A stretch of DNA of 64,000 nt, taken from NCBI RefSeq assembly GCF_010993705.1, contig NZ_WOFO01000002.1, forward strand, positions 1 to 64,000, written 5' to 3'. Shown piece by piece: positions 8,226-19,000 of the stretch. The position numbers and the translations under genes are program-made. Under the pieces are notes generated by a model. It saw only the letters and a list, made by a program, of their open reading frames with translations. It was not told where the DNA came from and searched no databases. This DNA comes from Cyclobacterium sp. SYSU L10401. GTDB taxonomy: Bacteria > Bacteroidota > Bacteroidia > Cytophagales > Cyclobacteriaceae. Position 1 is the first letter of the stretch. The number at the start of each line of letters is the position of its first letter.

Positions 8226-9302
8226 ATGTCATTACCTCTAAAATTCATAGATAAAAATAATTCAGGTTTTTTCGCTACAGTCAGACAAAGAGTGGACCGG
8301 TATTTTGATACCAATGAAATCTCCAAGCGCGCCAATGGGTCCATGGTACTCAAAACTATCACCTATCTGGTTACCTTTGCAGGCCTTTATCTGACCATTT
8401 TGTTGGAAGTGTTTCCTTCCTGGGTTTCCCTGTTGCTGGCCATTGCTTTGGGCATGAACATGGCATTCATTGGCTTCAATATTTGCCATGATGCCCTGCA
8501 CGGATCCTATTCTTCAAAAAAATGGGTCAATAGTTCGTTGGGTTTTCTTTTCAATATCATTGGAGCAAACGTATATGTTTGGAAAATAACCCACAATAAA
8601 ATACACCATACCTATACCAATATTGTTGGCCATGACGGAGATCTTGAAGTAGCACCCGGGATTGTCAGGGTTTCTCCTGAGGAGAAGTACCATCCCATCC
8701 ATCGGTTTCAGCACATCTATGCTTTTTTTCTTTATTCTCTGGCCTCCATATCCTGGTTTTTCAGAAAGGATTATAAAAAGTTCTTTCAGAAGCGGATAGG
8801 AAAACATGAGAACAAACATCCTAAAATCGAATATTTCAACCTTTTCTTCTATAAGCTGCTCTATTACAGTCTTTTTATCATAGTGCCATTGATCGTGATG
8901 GATATTACCTGGTGGCAGTTTTTGATTGGTTTTCTGGCATTGAATTTTGCTGAGGGATTGGTTCTAGGATTGGTATTTCAATTGGCTCATCTTGTTGAGC
9001 AAACCGAATTTCCCAATCCCGGGGAGGAAGAAAATATTGAAGATGCCTGGGCAGTACATCAGATGAAAACCACGGCTAATTTCGCCCGAAAAAGCCGCTT
9101 GACCACCTTCCTTTGCGGGGGCTTGAATTTGCAGGTAGAACACCATTTGTTCCCAAAAATTTGCCATATCCACTACCCGCAAATCTCAGGGATTGTCAAA
9201 GAAACCGCTCAGGAATTTGGCCTGCCCTATCATGAAAATAAGAGCTTTGCCTCAGCGCTAAAATCACATTATAACTTTCTGAAGAAAGCGGGAAGAAAAT
9301 GA
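8226..9302 (+). CDS. Membrane fatty acid desaturase (acyl-CoA/delta-6 type)
   Basis: A 358-aa integral membrane di-iron desaturase. The three histidine boxes are present: HDALHGS near residue 87, HNKIHH near 122, and QVEHHLF near 302. The Q-x-x-HH form of the last box is typical of the linoleoyl-CoA (delta-6) and related front-end desaturase group. Hydrophobic spans occur around residues 45-85 and 195-250. It would introduce a double bond into acyl chains of membrane lipids. The ATG at 8226 is the first in frame and gives a normal family length. It stands alone, about 145 bp after the previous gene. Confidence 0.9.
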   Translation: MSLPLKFIDKNNSGFFATVRQRVDRYFDTNEISKRANGSMVLKTITYLVTFAGLYLTILLEVFPSWVSLLLAIALGMNMAFIGFNICHDALHGSYSSKKWVNSSLGFLFNIIGANVYVWKITHNKIHHTYTNIVGHDGDLEVAPGIVRVSPEEKYHPIHRFQHIYAFFLYSLASISWFFRKDYKKFFQKRIGKHENKHPKIEYFNLFFYKLLYYSLFIIVPLIVMDITWWQFLIGFLALNFAEGLVLGLVFQLAHLVEQTEFPNPGEEENIEDAWAVHQMKTTANFARKSRLTTFLCGGLNLQVEHHLFPKICHIHYPQISGIVKETAQEFGLPYHENKSFASALKSHYNFLKKAGRK

Positions 9303-9458
9303 TAGTATTTGATTGAAACAGGCTTACACCCAATTGGTGTTATCATGAAATGGACTTTTGCTAAATTTAAGTATATTTCAAACATTTTTCAATACTCCGT
9401 TTGCTAACTTTCATAGCCTGATTTGGTTAGGAAGAAGTATACTTCTAAAGAGACCCAA

Positions 9459-10340
9459 ATGGAAAGTAATCTGATAACCACCGCTTTTTTACCCTTAGCA
9501 CTGGCATTTATCATGCTGGGGATGGGTCTAAGCTTAAACCTTGGCGATTTTAAAAACATTTTTAGATATCCCAAGGCCATGGTCTTGGGATTGTTTTGTC
9601 AATTGGTATTATTACCGGTACTCGGTTTTTTTTTGATCTTGAGTTTCGGACTGAAAGGAACGATGGCGGTGGGGATTATGATCATAGCTTGCTGCCCCGG
9701 CGGACCCACCTCCAACATGATCACCCACTTGAGTAAAGGAGATACGGCTTTGTCCATTAGTCTGACCGCTATGAGTTCGGTGATAACCATTTTCACCATT
9801 CCCTTATTGGTTAATTTTTCCATTGTTTATTTTGGGGAAGAAGGGAGTGTTTCCCTCCCCTTTATCCCTACCGTACTTCGGATTACTGGAGTAACCTTGG
9901 TTCCTGTCGCCATTGGCATGTGGCTAAAACACCGTTTTGCAGCAATGGCACAAAAGGCGGACCGGCCCGTTCGGATTGCTTCCATCTTATTTTTCGTTTT
10001 GGTCGTGGGAGGAGCTATCTTAAACGAAAAGGATCAAATCGTTAACTTCTTTGCCGTAGCTGGGCCGGTAACTTTATTGCTGAATGTACTCACGTTTGGA
10101 CTATCCCTACTATTTTCTCGGCTATTGACACTTCCAGTGCCGCAACAATTGGCGATCAGCATCGAATCCGGCATTCAAAATGGTACCTTAGGTATCATGA
10201 TTGCTGCTACCTTATTGCAGAATTCAGCCATGTCCATACCTGTCGTTATTTACAGCTTGATCATGTTCGTGGCCTCTATCCTGATTGTGTCCATCTCTGG
10301 AAAAATGGACAAGGGCGGATTGGTAAACGCGAAAGGGTAA
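9459..10340 (+). CDS. Bile acid:sodium symporter (BASS) family transporter
   Basis: About 293 aa with roughly nine hydrophobic spans, beginning ATAFLPLALAFIMLGMGLSL-like (TTAFLPLALAFIMLGMGLSL) as in BASS family proteins. The GCCPGGPTSNM-type loop (ACCPGGPTSNM) and SIESGIQNGTLG near the end are the conserved sodium-binding crossover segments. The family moves organic anions (bile acids, pantoate, pyruvate, glucosinolates in different members) with Na+; the substrate here is unknown. The ATG at 9459 is preferred because an upstream in-frame GTG at 9423 would add a polar tail before the first membrane span. Confidence 0.85.
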   Translation: MESNLITTAFLPLALAFIMLGMGLSLNLGDFKNIFRYPKAMVLGLFCQLVLLPVLGFFLILSFGLKGTMAVGIMIIACCPGGPTSNMITHLSKGDTALSISLTAMSSVITIFTIPLLVNFSIVYFGEEGSVSLPFIPTVLRITGVTLVPVAIGMWLKHRFAAMAQKADRPVRIASILFFVLVVGGAILNEKDQIVNFFAVAGPVTLLLNVLTFGLSLLFSRLLTLPVPQQLAISIESGIQNGTLGIMIAATLLQNSAMSIPVVIYSLIMFVASILIVSISGKMDKGGLVNAKG

Positions 10341-10429
10341 TACCCGTTTTTTTATGACTTAAATAACAGTAAATCTTTCTCCTGGGAAACGTTTCCAATG
10401 CAGACTCAATGAAGCTTACCTATTTCCTC

Positions 10430-10882
10430 CTATAACCCAAATTGCCTGAGGTGATGGTCCATATGCAGCCAAACCACCTTTCCCCATTCTTGGGTATTCA
10501 GGGGGCCAAAAAAAGGATGTGGGGCTGTAAAGACCTGACCCGGTGCTGCAAATTGCTGTAAACAGGAGACAAAAAGTAATTTCTCCTCCTCAAATACCTC
10601 CGGTTTTATTTTCCCTTTGGTTTCAAATGGGGCAGCCGTTTTGACATTTTTGGGAAACCAGGGTAAAATACGGAGGATTAGAAATTTTAATGCTTTTTGC
10701 TTGAAACTTCCTGGTAGGACCGGTTTGTTCCAGGCCAGAATTCTTTGGTTAGCCAAATTACAGTGGTGAAGCATTTCGGTAGCATTCATCCTACCCCAGG
10801 AGGGTTTGGTTAGGGCAGTAAGGGGAGCTACCCGCACCATTAAACCGGCCACTGCTGAACTATCCAGGACGCTTTGCTTCAT
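10430..10882 (-). CDS. DUF1569 (DinB-like) domain protein
   Basis: A 150-aa protein of the DUF1569 family, a four-helix DinB-like fold. Visible family signatures are W-G-R-M-N-A-T-E-M-L-H-H-C near the N-terminus, HPFFGPLNTQEWG, and the terminal HMDHHLRQFG. The histidines (HHC, HP, HMDHH) suggest a metal site as in DinB-like enzymes, but no reaction is known for DUF1569. It ends the operon: its start lies 2 bp from the end of the DUF1501 gene, so it is almost certainly translated from the same mRNA. Convergent with the BASS transporter. Confidence 0.8.
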   Translation of the reverse strand: MKQSVLDSSAVAGLMVRVAPLTALTKPSWGRMNATEMLHHCNLANQRILAWNKPVLPGSFKQKALKFLILRILPWFPKNVKTAAPFETKGKIKPEVFEEEKLLFVSCLQQFAAPGQVFTAPHPFFGPLNTQEWGKVVWLHMDHHLRQFGL

Positions 10883-10884
10883 AG

Positions 10885-12324
10885 CTACGTCAAAACATCC
10901 TTAATTACCCGACCATGCACATCGGTCAATCTAAAATCCCTGCCTCCAAAGTGATAAGTAAGTAATTTGTGATCTACCCCCAGTAGGTGAAGCATGGTAG
11001 CATGCAGGTCGTGAATGGTAACGGGATTTTCTACTACCCTGTATCCATATTCATCCGTCTGACCATAAATGGTGCCTCCTTTTATCCCTGCCCCCGCCAT
11101 CCACATGCTAAATGCTGAAGGATTATGGTCCCTGCCATCCATACCCTGGGCAAAAGGCGTACGCCCAAACTCACCGGTCCAAACCACCAGGGTCTCTTCC
11201 AAAAGACCCCTGGATTTGAGGTCCTTTAACAATCCTGCAATGGGCTTGTCTACTGCGTGGGCATTCCGTTCATGTCCATCCTTAAGGTTATGGTGTTGGT
11301 CCCAGCGGTCAATACCATCGAGACTTGGGCAGGTCAGCTCCACAAACCTCACCCCTCTTTCCACCAACCTGCGAGCCATCAGGCATTGGGCACCGTAATT
11401 CCGTGTATGGGGATCTTCATCAAATAAACCATACAATTCCCGGGTAGCTTTGGTCTCCGATTTGAACTCCGTCAATTCAGGAACAGATGACTGCATTTGA
11501 TAGGCAAGTTCATAATTCCTGATCGCTGCCTCCAACTCGTCTGATTTGCCTGCATTTTTATCATCCATTTGATGGATGAAATCTAATTTCTTTCTTTGTT
11601 GGGCAGACAGGCTGTTATCAGACTTAATATTGGCAACGGGCATGCTTCCGGTTTTCATAATAGAAGCTTGGAAATCAGCCGGTAAAAAACCATTTTTAAA
11701 GTTATCTACGCCTCCGGGAGGCACCAAACCGCCATCCAGCACCACATAACCCGGTAAATTACTGTTTTCTGAGCCCAAACCATAATTGATCCAGGCCCCC
11801 ATGCTGGGACGTCCCTGCAGACCGCTTCCGGTATGCAAAAAATAATTCGCATTGGTATGTTCCGGAAAATTAGATACCATGGAACGGATCAGTGCCAGGT
11901 CATCCACACAGGTAGCAACCTGAGGAAAAAGTTCGCTCACAGCCATCCCAGACTCACCATAACGTTTAAAAGCCCAGGGACTTTGAAGTATTTTGCCGTT
12001 ATTATTAAACTGAGTCGCATCTATTTTGAATTTTGGATCCTGCCCATTCTCTTTGGCCAACCTGGGCTTTGGATCGAAGGAGTCCACCTGGGACACGCCT
12101 CCATCCATGTAAAGAAAAATGATGTTTTTTGCCTTTGGTAAATAATGAGGGGAATGCGCCAGTTGAGATAGCAAATCCCGGGAACCCTTGTCAGGGGATT
12201 TACAGGCAGAAGCCAGGGATCCCATCATGCCCATCAAAGCCATCGATCCAAAGCCACACCTGCAAATTTCCAGCATCTTCCTGCGGCTCAATGCTTGATT
12301 CATTAGGGGTTTATGTTTGTTCAT
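10885..12324 (-). CDS. DUF1501 domain protein (secreted sulfatase/phosphatase-like fold)
   Basis: A 479-aa DUF1501 protein. The N-terminus has a twin-arginine-like leader (SRRKMLEICRCGFGSMALMG) ending at a cysteine (ASAC), consistent with Tat-linked export and possible lipidation. DUF1501 proteins share the alkaline-phosphatase/sulfatase core: NIIFLYMDGGVSQVDSFDP near residue 66 is the nucleophile/metal region, and VVWTGEFGRTPF...GRDHNP is the second metal-binding region. In Planctomycetes and some Bacteroidota this gene lies directly beside PSD1/DUF1549/DUF1553 cytochromes, exactly as here (4 bp gap upstream). Function of the pair is not established; a role in polysaccharide turnover is commonly inferred. 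Confidence 0.88.
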   Translation of the reverse strand: MNKHKPLMNQALSRRKMLEICRCGFGSMALMGMMGSLASACKSPDKGSRDLLSQLAHSPHYLPKAKNIIFLYMDGGVSQVDSFDPKPRLAKENGQDPKFKIDATQFNNNGKILQSPWAFKRYGESGMAVSELFPQVATCVDDLALIRSMVSNFPEHTNANYFLHTGSGLQGRPSMGAWINYGLGSENSNLPGYVVLDGGLVPPGGVDNFKNGFLPADFQASIMKTGSMPVANIKSDNSLSAQQRKKLDFIHQMDDKNAGKSDELEAAIRNYELAYQMQSSVPELTEFKSETKATRELYGLFDEDPHTRNYGAQCLMARRLVERGVRFVELTCPSLDGIDRWDQHHNLKDGHERNAHAVDKPIAGLLKDLKSRGLLEETLVVWTGEFGRTPFAQGMDGRDHNPSAFSMWMAGAGIKGGTIYGQTDEYGYRVVENPVTIHDLHATMLHLLGVDHKLLTYHFGGRDFRLTDVHGRVIKDVLT

Positions 12325-12328
12325 GGGA

Positions 12329-15300
12329 CTACATTAAATAGATAAATGATTTCATATTGAACAAGGCATGACAATATTCTTTCCAAACCTGAATTTGTTT
12401 TTCTTCGGAAGGAATGCCATCCGGTGATTCGAGGGAATCACCTATTTCCCGAAGAAAAGTCAGCCCCTTCTCTCGCTCAAATTCTGAGGCAGGCCGGGAA
12501 AAAGCACGCAAGTATGCCTCATTAATTCGTTGCGCTGTACTTAATCCGGGAGCAGCAATCAGGGATTTTGCCATAATCTCGGCCTGCTCCGCAACAAAAG
12601 GATCGTTCATCAAAAAAAGAGACTGCGCCGGAACATTGGTTACATCCCTCCTGCCAAATGTGGTAAATGGCGTGGGACGGTCAAAAGCCATCATCATCCT
12701 GTCAAGAAAATTTCTCCGGACCTCCAGGTAGATGGACCTGCGACCTGCCCCGTCCAGGGGACCGGATTTTCCTGGCCTTCCCCTGCCTTGCATAAAAGAG
12801 GTCAAATATACCGGAACAGGTGGACCCTGTAGGCTGCTATCCAATGCTCCGGAGGAAAAAAGCATGGCATCTCTAATGGCTTCAGCCTCCAAACGCCTTA
12901 CAGGATAATGCGCCAAATAGATATTTTCAGGATCTAAATCCCTCCCATTTTTTTCTGTGCTCCTTTGGAAGGCCTCAGTCATGACCATGGCCTTAATCAT
13001 CTTTTTGACAGACCAATTTTCTTCCTGGAATTTTATAGCCAAGAAATCCAGCAACTCAGGATGACTGGGTAGCTTTCCCTGCAAGCCAAAGTTATCCACG
13101 GTTTCTACCAATCCCTTACCGAAGACATGATACCAAATCCGGTTCACCATTACCCTGGCCGTTAGGGGATTTTTAGGATCCAGAATGGTTTCCGTCATTT
13201 TAGCTCTTCCGCTTCCCTTTGTTTGTATGGGGTTTTGCCAGTCCAATATTTCGGAAAGAAAACTCCTTTCCACTACTTTATTCCCCGTATCAAGGTGATT
13301 TCCCCTGTTGAATACAGGGCTTTCTCTGGCCAATCCATCTGCCACTCCCTGAATAAATATACTGTCAGCAACTGAAGCCTGTAGCAAGTCTTTTCTCAAC
13401 ACCAAATTAACCAAGTCCGGAAACTCAGTTTCAAGATTTCCATCTTCAATGCCTTTATTAATATAAGTCACCTCGTTTATCCTGCTATTTCCTGCCTGCC
13501 AGCTATCAAGCATACCGGATAGGGAACCTGCTGTTGAGTGGCTATCCAGGGGGGGAGTTAGCCAGGATTCATCATAGGCAATGGCATAAGCTGCCTCAAT
13601 GTAAGCCTCCTGATCCTGTTCGTATTGATGGCGGACATATCTGCCTGGTAATATTTCAATATAGGCCTCATGCCCCAGCCAGTCCCCTACATCAAAGACG
13701 TAGTTTTTCCACTCTTCCTCATTGACTTTCTGGTCAAGTCCTCCATAGATGGGATAGCTGATCAGTTGAAAATTGTCCATTACCAGGCGGATACTGCCCC
13801 CTTTTCCTCTTGCCCTGACCCCCAGGTGCTTATTTTCCAAGGTGAAATTTCCTGACCTCAGGGCACCGTATTTTCCGGGTCCGAATTTCCTGCTCGAAGC
13901 CATCCCCGGACTCAAGCCCACTAACTGACCAGTACCGGTTTTGATTAAAGGATCCCCCAGAGTGGTACTTTGACCAAAAGCCCAGCCATCGGCCAGCCAG
14001 CCGTCAAAATCCTGCCCCCTGAAATCACCCAATACCTTAACGTTTTTTTCAATACCCTTGTCCTCAGCCGGTGATTGGTCATGTACAAAAAATACCGGCA
14101 CAGAATCCTGCGACTGCCCCTTCCAGGAGGCTGCAAGCATTTCTTTAATTTGTCGTTTGAGCTGATGCGCTTCTTTAATTTTGGAAGTTTTCATTTGGGT
14201 ATCTCCCAGGGGTACCGGGCTAAAACGGGTACTACCCAATATACCATATAAAGCATAATAATCTGAAGTGGGAATGGGGTCAAACTTGTGGTCATGACAC
14301 CTGGAGCAGGCTACCGTTAGTCCCTGGAAACTTTTACCAATCACGTCAATCATGTTGTCAATGCGGTCTGCCTCATCCTTTTTGGTGTCCACCGGGCTAT
14401 GGGTTCCCTCTGTCATGGTCAAAAACAGGGTAGCAATCACCGACTCATTATGGCCTGTTTCCGGATCTATCCTGGGTACGGGCAGAAGGTCACCCATCAG
14501 GTGTTCCCTTACCAATTGATCATAGGGTACATCTGCATTAAATGCACGGATCAAATAATCCCTGTATTTCCAGGCTCCCTGAATCTCATAATCGAATTCG
14601 TGACCTTTGGTTTCCGCATACCGGACCACATCCATCCAGTGGCTGGCCCATTTTTCCCCAAAAGCCGGGCTCTGTAAGTATTGATCCACCAATTGCTCGT
14701 AGGCCTTTGGATCCTCATTGGCGACAAATGAATGAATGATTTCCGGATCGGGAGGCAAGCCCGTCAATACTAAAGAAAGCCGCCTGAGCAAGCTGTATTT
14801 ATCTGCCCGCTCACTGGCGCTAATGGCGGATTCCTGAATTTTTTTATCGAGCAACCCATCGATGATTTGGTGGGTAGGAATAGCTTCGTGTTCCTGCTGC
14901 ATCTTTGGGGGTATAAACGACCAATGGGGCTGGTATTCGGCTCCCTGAGCAACCCATTTCTTTAATAAAGCGATCTCTTTTTCGCTTAATTCCAGTTTGG
15001 ATGAAGGGGGTGGCATCCTCAGCTCGGGATCATTCTGGGTAATGCGGTCCAATAAGTTGCTTTTGGAGGCTGATCCCGGAACGATAGCAGCGTGCCCACT
15101 TTCCAGAAGTTTGGTAGCACCTTCTGGTACATCCAACCGTAATCCTGCTTCCCGGCTGCTGGGATCTGGTCCGTGACACAAATAACATTTTTGGACCAAA
15201 ATGGGCTTGATATGGTAATTGAAATCAACCTGGGCAGGCATCTCTTCCGCCAATTCATTTCTTTGGCAAGAAAAAAACACCAGCAGTCCCATGATAAAAA

Positions 15301-15370
15301 TCAACAGCGGGCCAAAGACTTGTATCCATTTTCTGCCTACAGCATGCAATAACATATCCTTCAATACCAA
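12329..15370 (-). CDS. PSD1 and planctomycete cytochrome c (PSCyt1/DUF1549/DUF1553) lipoprotein
   Basis: A 1013-aa exported protein. The N-terminus has a membrane span ending in a lipobox (LLVFFSC), then the PSCyt1 haem-binding motif CYLCHG near residue 61 and DPELRMPPPSSKL, where the methionine is a candidate axial ligand. The DUF1549 (PSCyt2) domain follows with WASHWMDVVRYAET and a second haem-like CSRCHDHKFDPI. A central jelly-roll-like region leads into the C-terminal DUF1553 (PSD1) domain with MVNRIWYHVFGKGLVETVDNFG. First gene of a three-gene minus-strand operon with the DUF1501 and DUF1569 genes (gaps 4 and 2 bp). It probably works in the periplasm as a redox or substrate-binding protein; no biochemical role is established. 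An alternative start 15 bp downstream is possible. Confidence 0.9.
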   Translation of the reverse strand: MVLKDMLLHAVGRKWIQVFGPLLIFIMGLLVFFSCQRNELAEEMPAQVDFNYHIKPILVQKCYLCHGPDPSSREAGLRLDVPEGATKLLESGHAAIVPGSASKSNLLDRITQNDPELRMPPPSSKLELSEKEIALLKKWVAQGAEYQPHWSFIPPKMQQEHEAIPTHQIIDGLLDKKIQESAISASERADKYSLLRRLSLVLTGLPPDPEIIHSFVANEDPKAYEQLVDQYLQSPAFGEKWASHWMDVVRYAETKGHEFDYEIQGAWKYRDYLIRAFNADVPYDQLVREHLMGDLLPVPRIDPETGHNESVIATLFLTMTEGTHSPVDTKKDEADRIDNMIDVIGKSFQGLTVACSRCHDHKFDPIPTSDYYALYGILGSTRFSPVPLGDTQMKTSKIKEAHQLKRQIKEMLAASWKGQSQDSVPVFFVHDQSPAEDKGIEKNVKVLGDFRGQDFDGWLADGWAFGQSTTLGDPLIKTGTGQLVGLSPGMASSRKFGPGKYGALRSGNFTLENKHLGVRARGKGGSIRLVMDNFQLISYPIYGGLDQKVNEEEWKNYVFDVGDWLGHEAYIEILPGRYVRHQYEQDQEAYIEAAYAIAYDESWLTPPLDSHSTAGSLSGMLDSWQAGNSRINEVTYINKGIEDGNLETEFPDLVNLVLRKDLLQASVADSIFIQGVADGLARESPVFNRGNHLDTGNKVVERSFLSEILDWQNPIQTKGSGRAKMTETILDPKNPLTARVMVNRIWYHVFGKGLVETVDNFGLQGKLPSHPELLDFLAIKFQEENWSVKKMIKAMVMTEAFQRSTEKNGRDLDPENIYLAHYPVRRLEAEAIRDAMLFSSGALDSSLQGPPVPVYLTSFMQGRGRPGKSGPLDGAGRRSIYLEVRRNFLDRMMMAFDRPTPFTTFGRRDVTNVPAQSLFLMNDPFVAEQAEIMAKSLIAAPGLSTAQRINEAYLRAFSRPASEFEREKGLTFLREIGDSLESPDGIPSEEKQIQVWKEYCHALFNMKSFIYLM

Positions 15371-16051
15371 TTAAAATACTTTATTTTAAATTTAGTCATA
15401 TTCACAACAATTTCAATAGAAGGAGATAAAATTCTAAACAAAGGTTGACATTTACTTGTTTAACCAATGGTACTTGTTGGGTCTTAATGAGTACTTAGTT
15501 TACCGGTGCCAATCACTTCGATGGTTGTGTGATTTTCTGTTAGTGGTAAACTTCCTGCAAGGTCGGCATTCGGACTATTTAGCCTGGACTAACCGAAAGG
15601 GAAATGTGGAACCCTGCATATCGTACCCTCCATCTTGAGTTCATATTGAATACTTTTATCCTATAAAGATAAATATTAAATATATCTTTATTTATTTTTA
15701 TATTCCTATTAATAGGTAAAATGCAATAAAAATAAATCTATTTAAAGGGCTTTTGGCCTAAATCCGAAACTTATTCCGTAATGCGTATCTAAATGCGCTA
15801 CCCATTTGAAAAACTAAAATTTTGTTATCATATTCTAAAAATTTTATTTTGTGTAATAGCAATTTATTAAATTTTTAAAATATAATTTTTTGTAGTAACC
15901 TTTTATTATATTAATGAAACCGATTGCATTGTCTATAAAATATTCTTATGTTAGGCGAATAATGGCTTGAACAACAACCATTTTCAAGCCGATACTCAGG
16001 GATAAAGTCCTGAAAACAATTCAATTATTCATTAATTCTAACCCAAAAAAA
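15371..16051. other. Long intergenic region upstream of susC
   Basis: This is 681 bp between the divergent PSD1 gene and susC. The half nearer susC (15650-15960) is very AT-rich, typical of a promoter or leader region. It holds the putative operator at 15914-15929. A 60-codon plus-strand frame at 15456-15638 has no recognisable family and is not called. No RNA gene was recognised. Confidence 0.5.
15914..15929. promoter_or_regulatory. Candidate LacI-family operator upstream of susC
   Basis: A 16-bp imperfect palindrome (12 of 16 positions symmetric) centred on CG, with the LacI-family core AAnCGnTT (AACCGATT). Its right half CGATTGC is identical to that of the much better palindrome at 25674-25693 in the uronate promoter. 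It lies about 122 bp upstream of the susC ATG. Shared control of uptake and catabolism is an inference. Confidence 0.4.
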
Positions 16052-19000
16052 ATGAAAAAATGCTTACAATTGCGTGGCGTCAAAGGGATAGGCCGTCAAA
16101 GCCTTGCTCTTTGGGTCAGCCTTTTGTTTGCCGCAAGCACTTCTGCGGCAGACATGGCTAAGAATGAGCCATCCGAGAAGCCCCGGGAGGAAAATCGCCT
16201 ACTGGTGATTGCCCAGGAAGAGGACATTACCGTTTCGGGTATTGTTACTGATGAATCCGGAGAAGGGATTCCTGGTGTTACTGTATTCATTGCGGGTACA
16301 GGAACAGGTACGGTTACGGACATTGATGGTAGTTATTCACTGTCTGTACCAGAAGGAGCAGAACTCACTTACTCCTATGTTGGATTTGTTTCCCAAACCA
16401 TAACTGTAGGAAACCAGTCTGAAATCAATATTACCTTGTTAATGGATACCGCTTCCCTGGAAGAGGTTGTTGTCATTGGGTATGGTACCGCCAGAAAGAG
16501 GGATTTAACCGGGGCGGTTTCTTCCGTTACCGCTACCAGACTGGAAAATGAAAACCCCAACTCCGTACAGGATGTACTCCGCGGAAACATTGCAGGCCTG
16601 AATGTAGGTTTAAGCACCTCTGCAAAAGGAGGTGGCAGCCTGGAAGTAAGGGGTAGAACCTCCCTGAATGCCGGATCCAGTCCACTGATCGTTTTGGATG
16701 GGGCTATTTATTACGGACAACTGGCCGATATCAACCCCAACGATATCGAAAGCATCGATGTCTTAAAGGATGCCAGTTCGGCTGCCGTATTTGGTGCGAA
16801 AGCGGCCAACGGTGTAGTTTTGGTCAACACGAAAAAAGGAGCTTTGGGTAAACCTCAGGTAAAAATCAACACCAACTGGGGGGTGGCCAGCATGGCCAAA
16901 AACGAGCCCGTATACGGTCCACAAGGCTTTTTGTCCTGGAGAGAAGATGTAATGGAAAGTATCAATGCCGGAGGTTTTGAACCCTACCGCTTTTCAAATC
17001 CCAATACCCTTCCTTCAGATATTTCCCTGGAAACCTGGTTGGATTACGACGGATCAGATGGAGACCCGGAAACGGTCTGGTTGCAGCGCCTAAACATGCA
17101 ACCACTTGAAATAGCCAATTACAAGGCTGGCGAAAGTACCAACTGGTACAACATGATGTTTCAGAATGGTTTGCGACAAGACCATACCGTAAGCCTTTCC
17201 GGTAGAAGCGAGGATTTTCAGTATTACTGGTCCATGGGTTACCTTGACAACGAAGGACTTATCGTTGGTGATAAGTTTACCACCATCAGAAGCCGGTTCA
17301 ATATAGAAGGCAATGTCAACGAGTGGTTGACGGTAGGAATGAACACCCAATTTGCAGACAGGGATGAAAGCCAGATCCCCGTAAGCTGGGGCAATATGGT
17401 CAACCTTTCGCCCTGGGGAGAACCATTCCTTGAGGATGGTGTTAGCTTAAGGTTCAGACCCAATGAAGAAGTAAGTGGAGGTCGCCATCCTTATTACACG
17501 CCAAGCTATACCGATCGCCTGCAAAAGGAGACCACCATCAACTCTACGCTCTTTGCTTCCATCGAATTACCTTTTGGAATCAAGTTCAGGACCAATTTCA
17601 CTCCCAGGTATGAATTTTACGAACGGTACAACCATGAAATGGCTGCCCACCAGGATTTTGAAAACATGGGAGGAAGAGCCAGCAGGCAGCAGAGAAAGGT
17701 GTATTTCTGGCAAGTAGATAATATCCTGAGCTGGAATAAAAACTTCAACAATATTCATAATTTTGATGTGACCTTGTTGGCAAATGCCGAAAAATTTCAA
17801 AGTTGGGATAATTCCATGCAAAATGTGGGTTTTGAACCACATGACAGATTGGGATACCATAACATCGGTGCAGGTATCAATCCCATCATTTCAAGCAATG
17901 ATCAGCAACATACCGCAGATGCCCTGATGGGCAGGGTGATTTATTCCCTTTCCGACAAATACATTACCACCCTTTCCGTACGTAGGGATGGTTATTCAGC
18001 CTTTGGTCAAAGTAATCCAAGGGCTACTTTTACTTCAGCGGCTTTTGGCTGGTTATTTACCGATGAAGACTTTGTAAATATCCCCTGGCTGGACTATGGT
18101 AAATTAAGGGCTTCCTGGGGAGTAAACGGAAACAGGGATATTGGTCGTTATGCGGCCTTGTCTGATTTGCAAACAGGTAAATATTTTTACCAGAGTACCA
18201 GTGGAGAATTGTACTTTGTGAGCCAGTTGTATGTGAACACCATGCAAAACGAAAACCTGCGCTGGGAAAAAACCACTTCCACCAACCTGGGCCTGGACTT
18301 CTCCTTGTTCAACAACATCCTGGATGGTACGGTAGAAGTGTATGACATGTCTACCACCGACCTTTTGGTTGAGAGGAGTCTTCCGGATATCCTGGGTTTC
18401 AACTTTGTGTATGACAACCTTGGTGAAGTCAGAAACCGGGGCGTGGAAGTCAGCTTAAACAGCCTCCTGATGAATCGCTCCAATCTGACCTGGCGGACAA
18501 GCCTCAATTTCCAAATGAACCGCAACAAAATTGTAAGCCTGTATGGTGACCTGGATGAAAACGGTGAAGAATTGGATGATATCGGTAACCGTTGGTTTAT
18601 CGACAGGGCCATTGATGCTGTCTGGGATTATAAAACAGACGGTATCTGGCAAACCCCTGAAGCTGATGAGGCCAGTGATTATGGGGTCAAACCGGGAGAT
18701 TTTAAAATCGAAGATGTCAATGATGATGGCTTGTATACCAATGCTGACCGGCAGTTTCTAGGCTTTACCCAGCCCAGATCCCGATGGAGTTTGAGAAATG
18801 AATTTAAAATTGGGAAAAATTTCGACATTTCCTTTATGATGTACGCCTATCTGGGGCATATAGGAACCTTCAACCAAAGGAAAAACCGTCAGGGATTTCT
18901 GGATCGATCCAACTCTTACATTCTGCCGTATTGGACAGAGGAAAACCCAAGCAATGAATGGGCCAGGCTGTATTCCAGTGAAGGAGGAGCCGGTGGTTTC

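Noticed and set aside
15456-15638. 60-codon frame upstream of susC
   Set aside because: No recognisable domain; lies in the AT-rich leader region.
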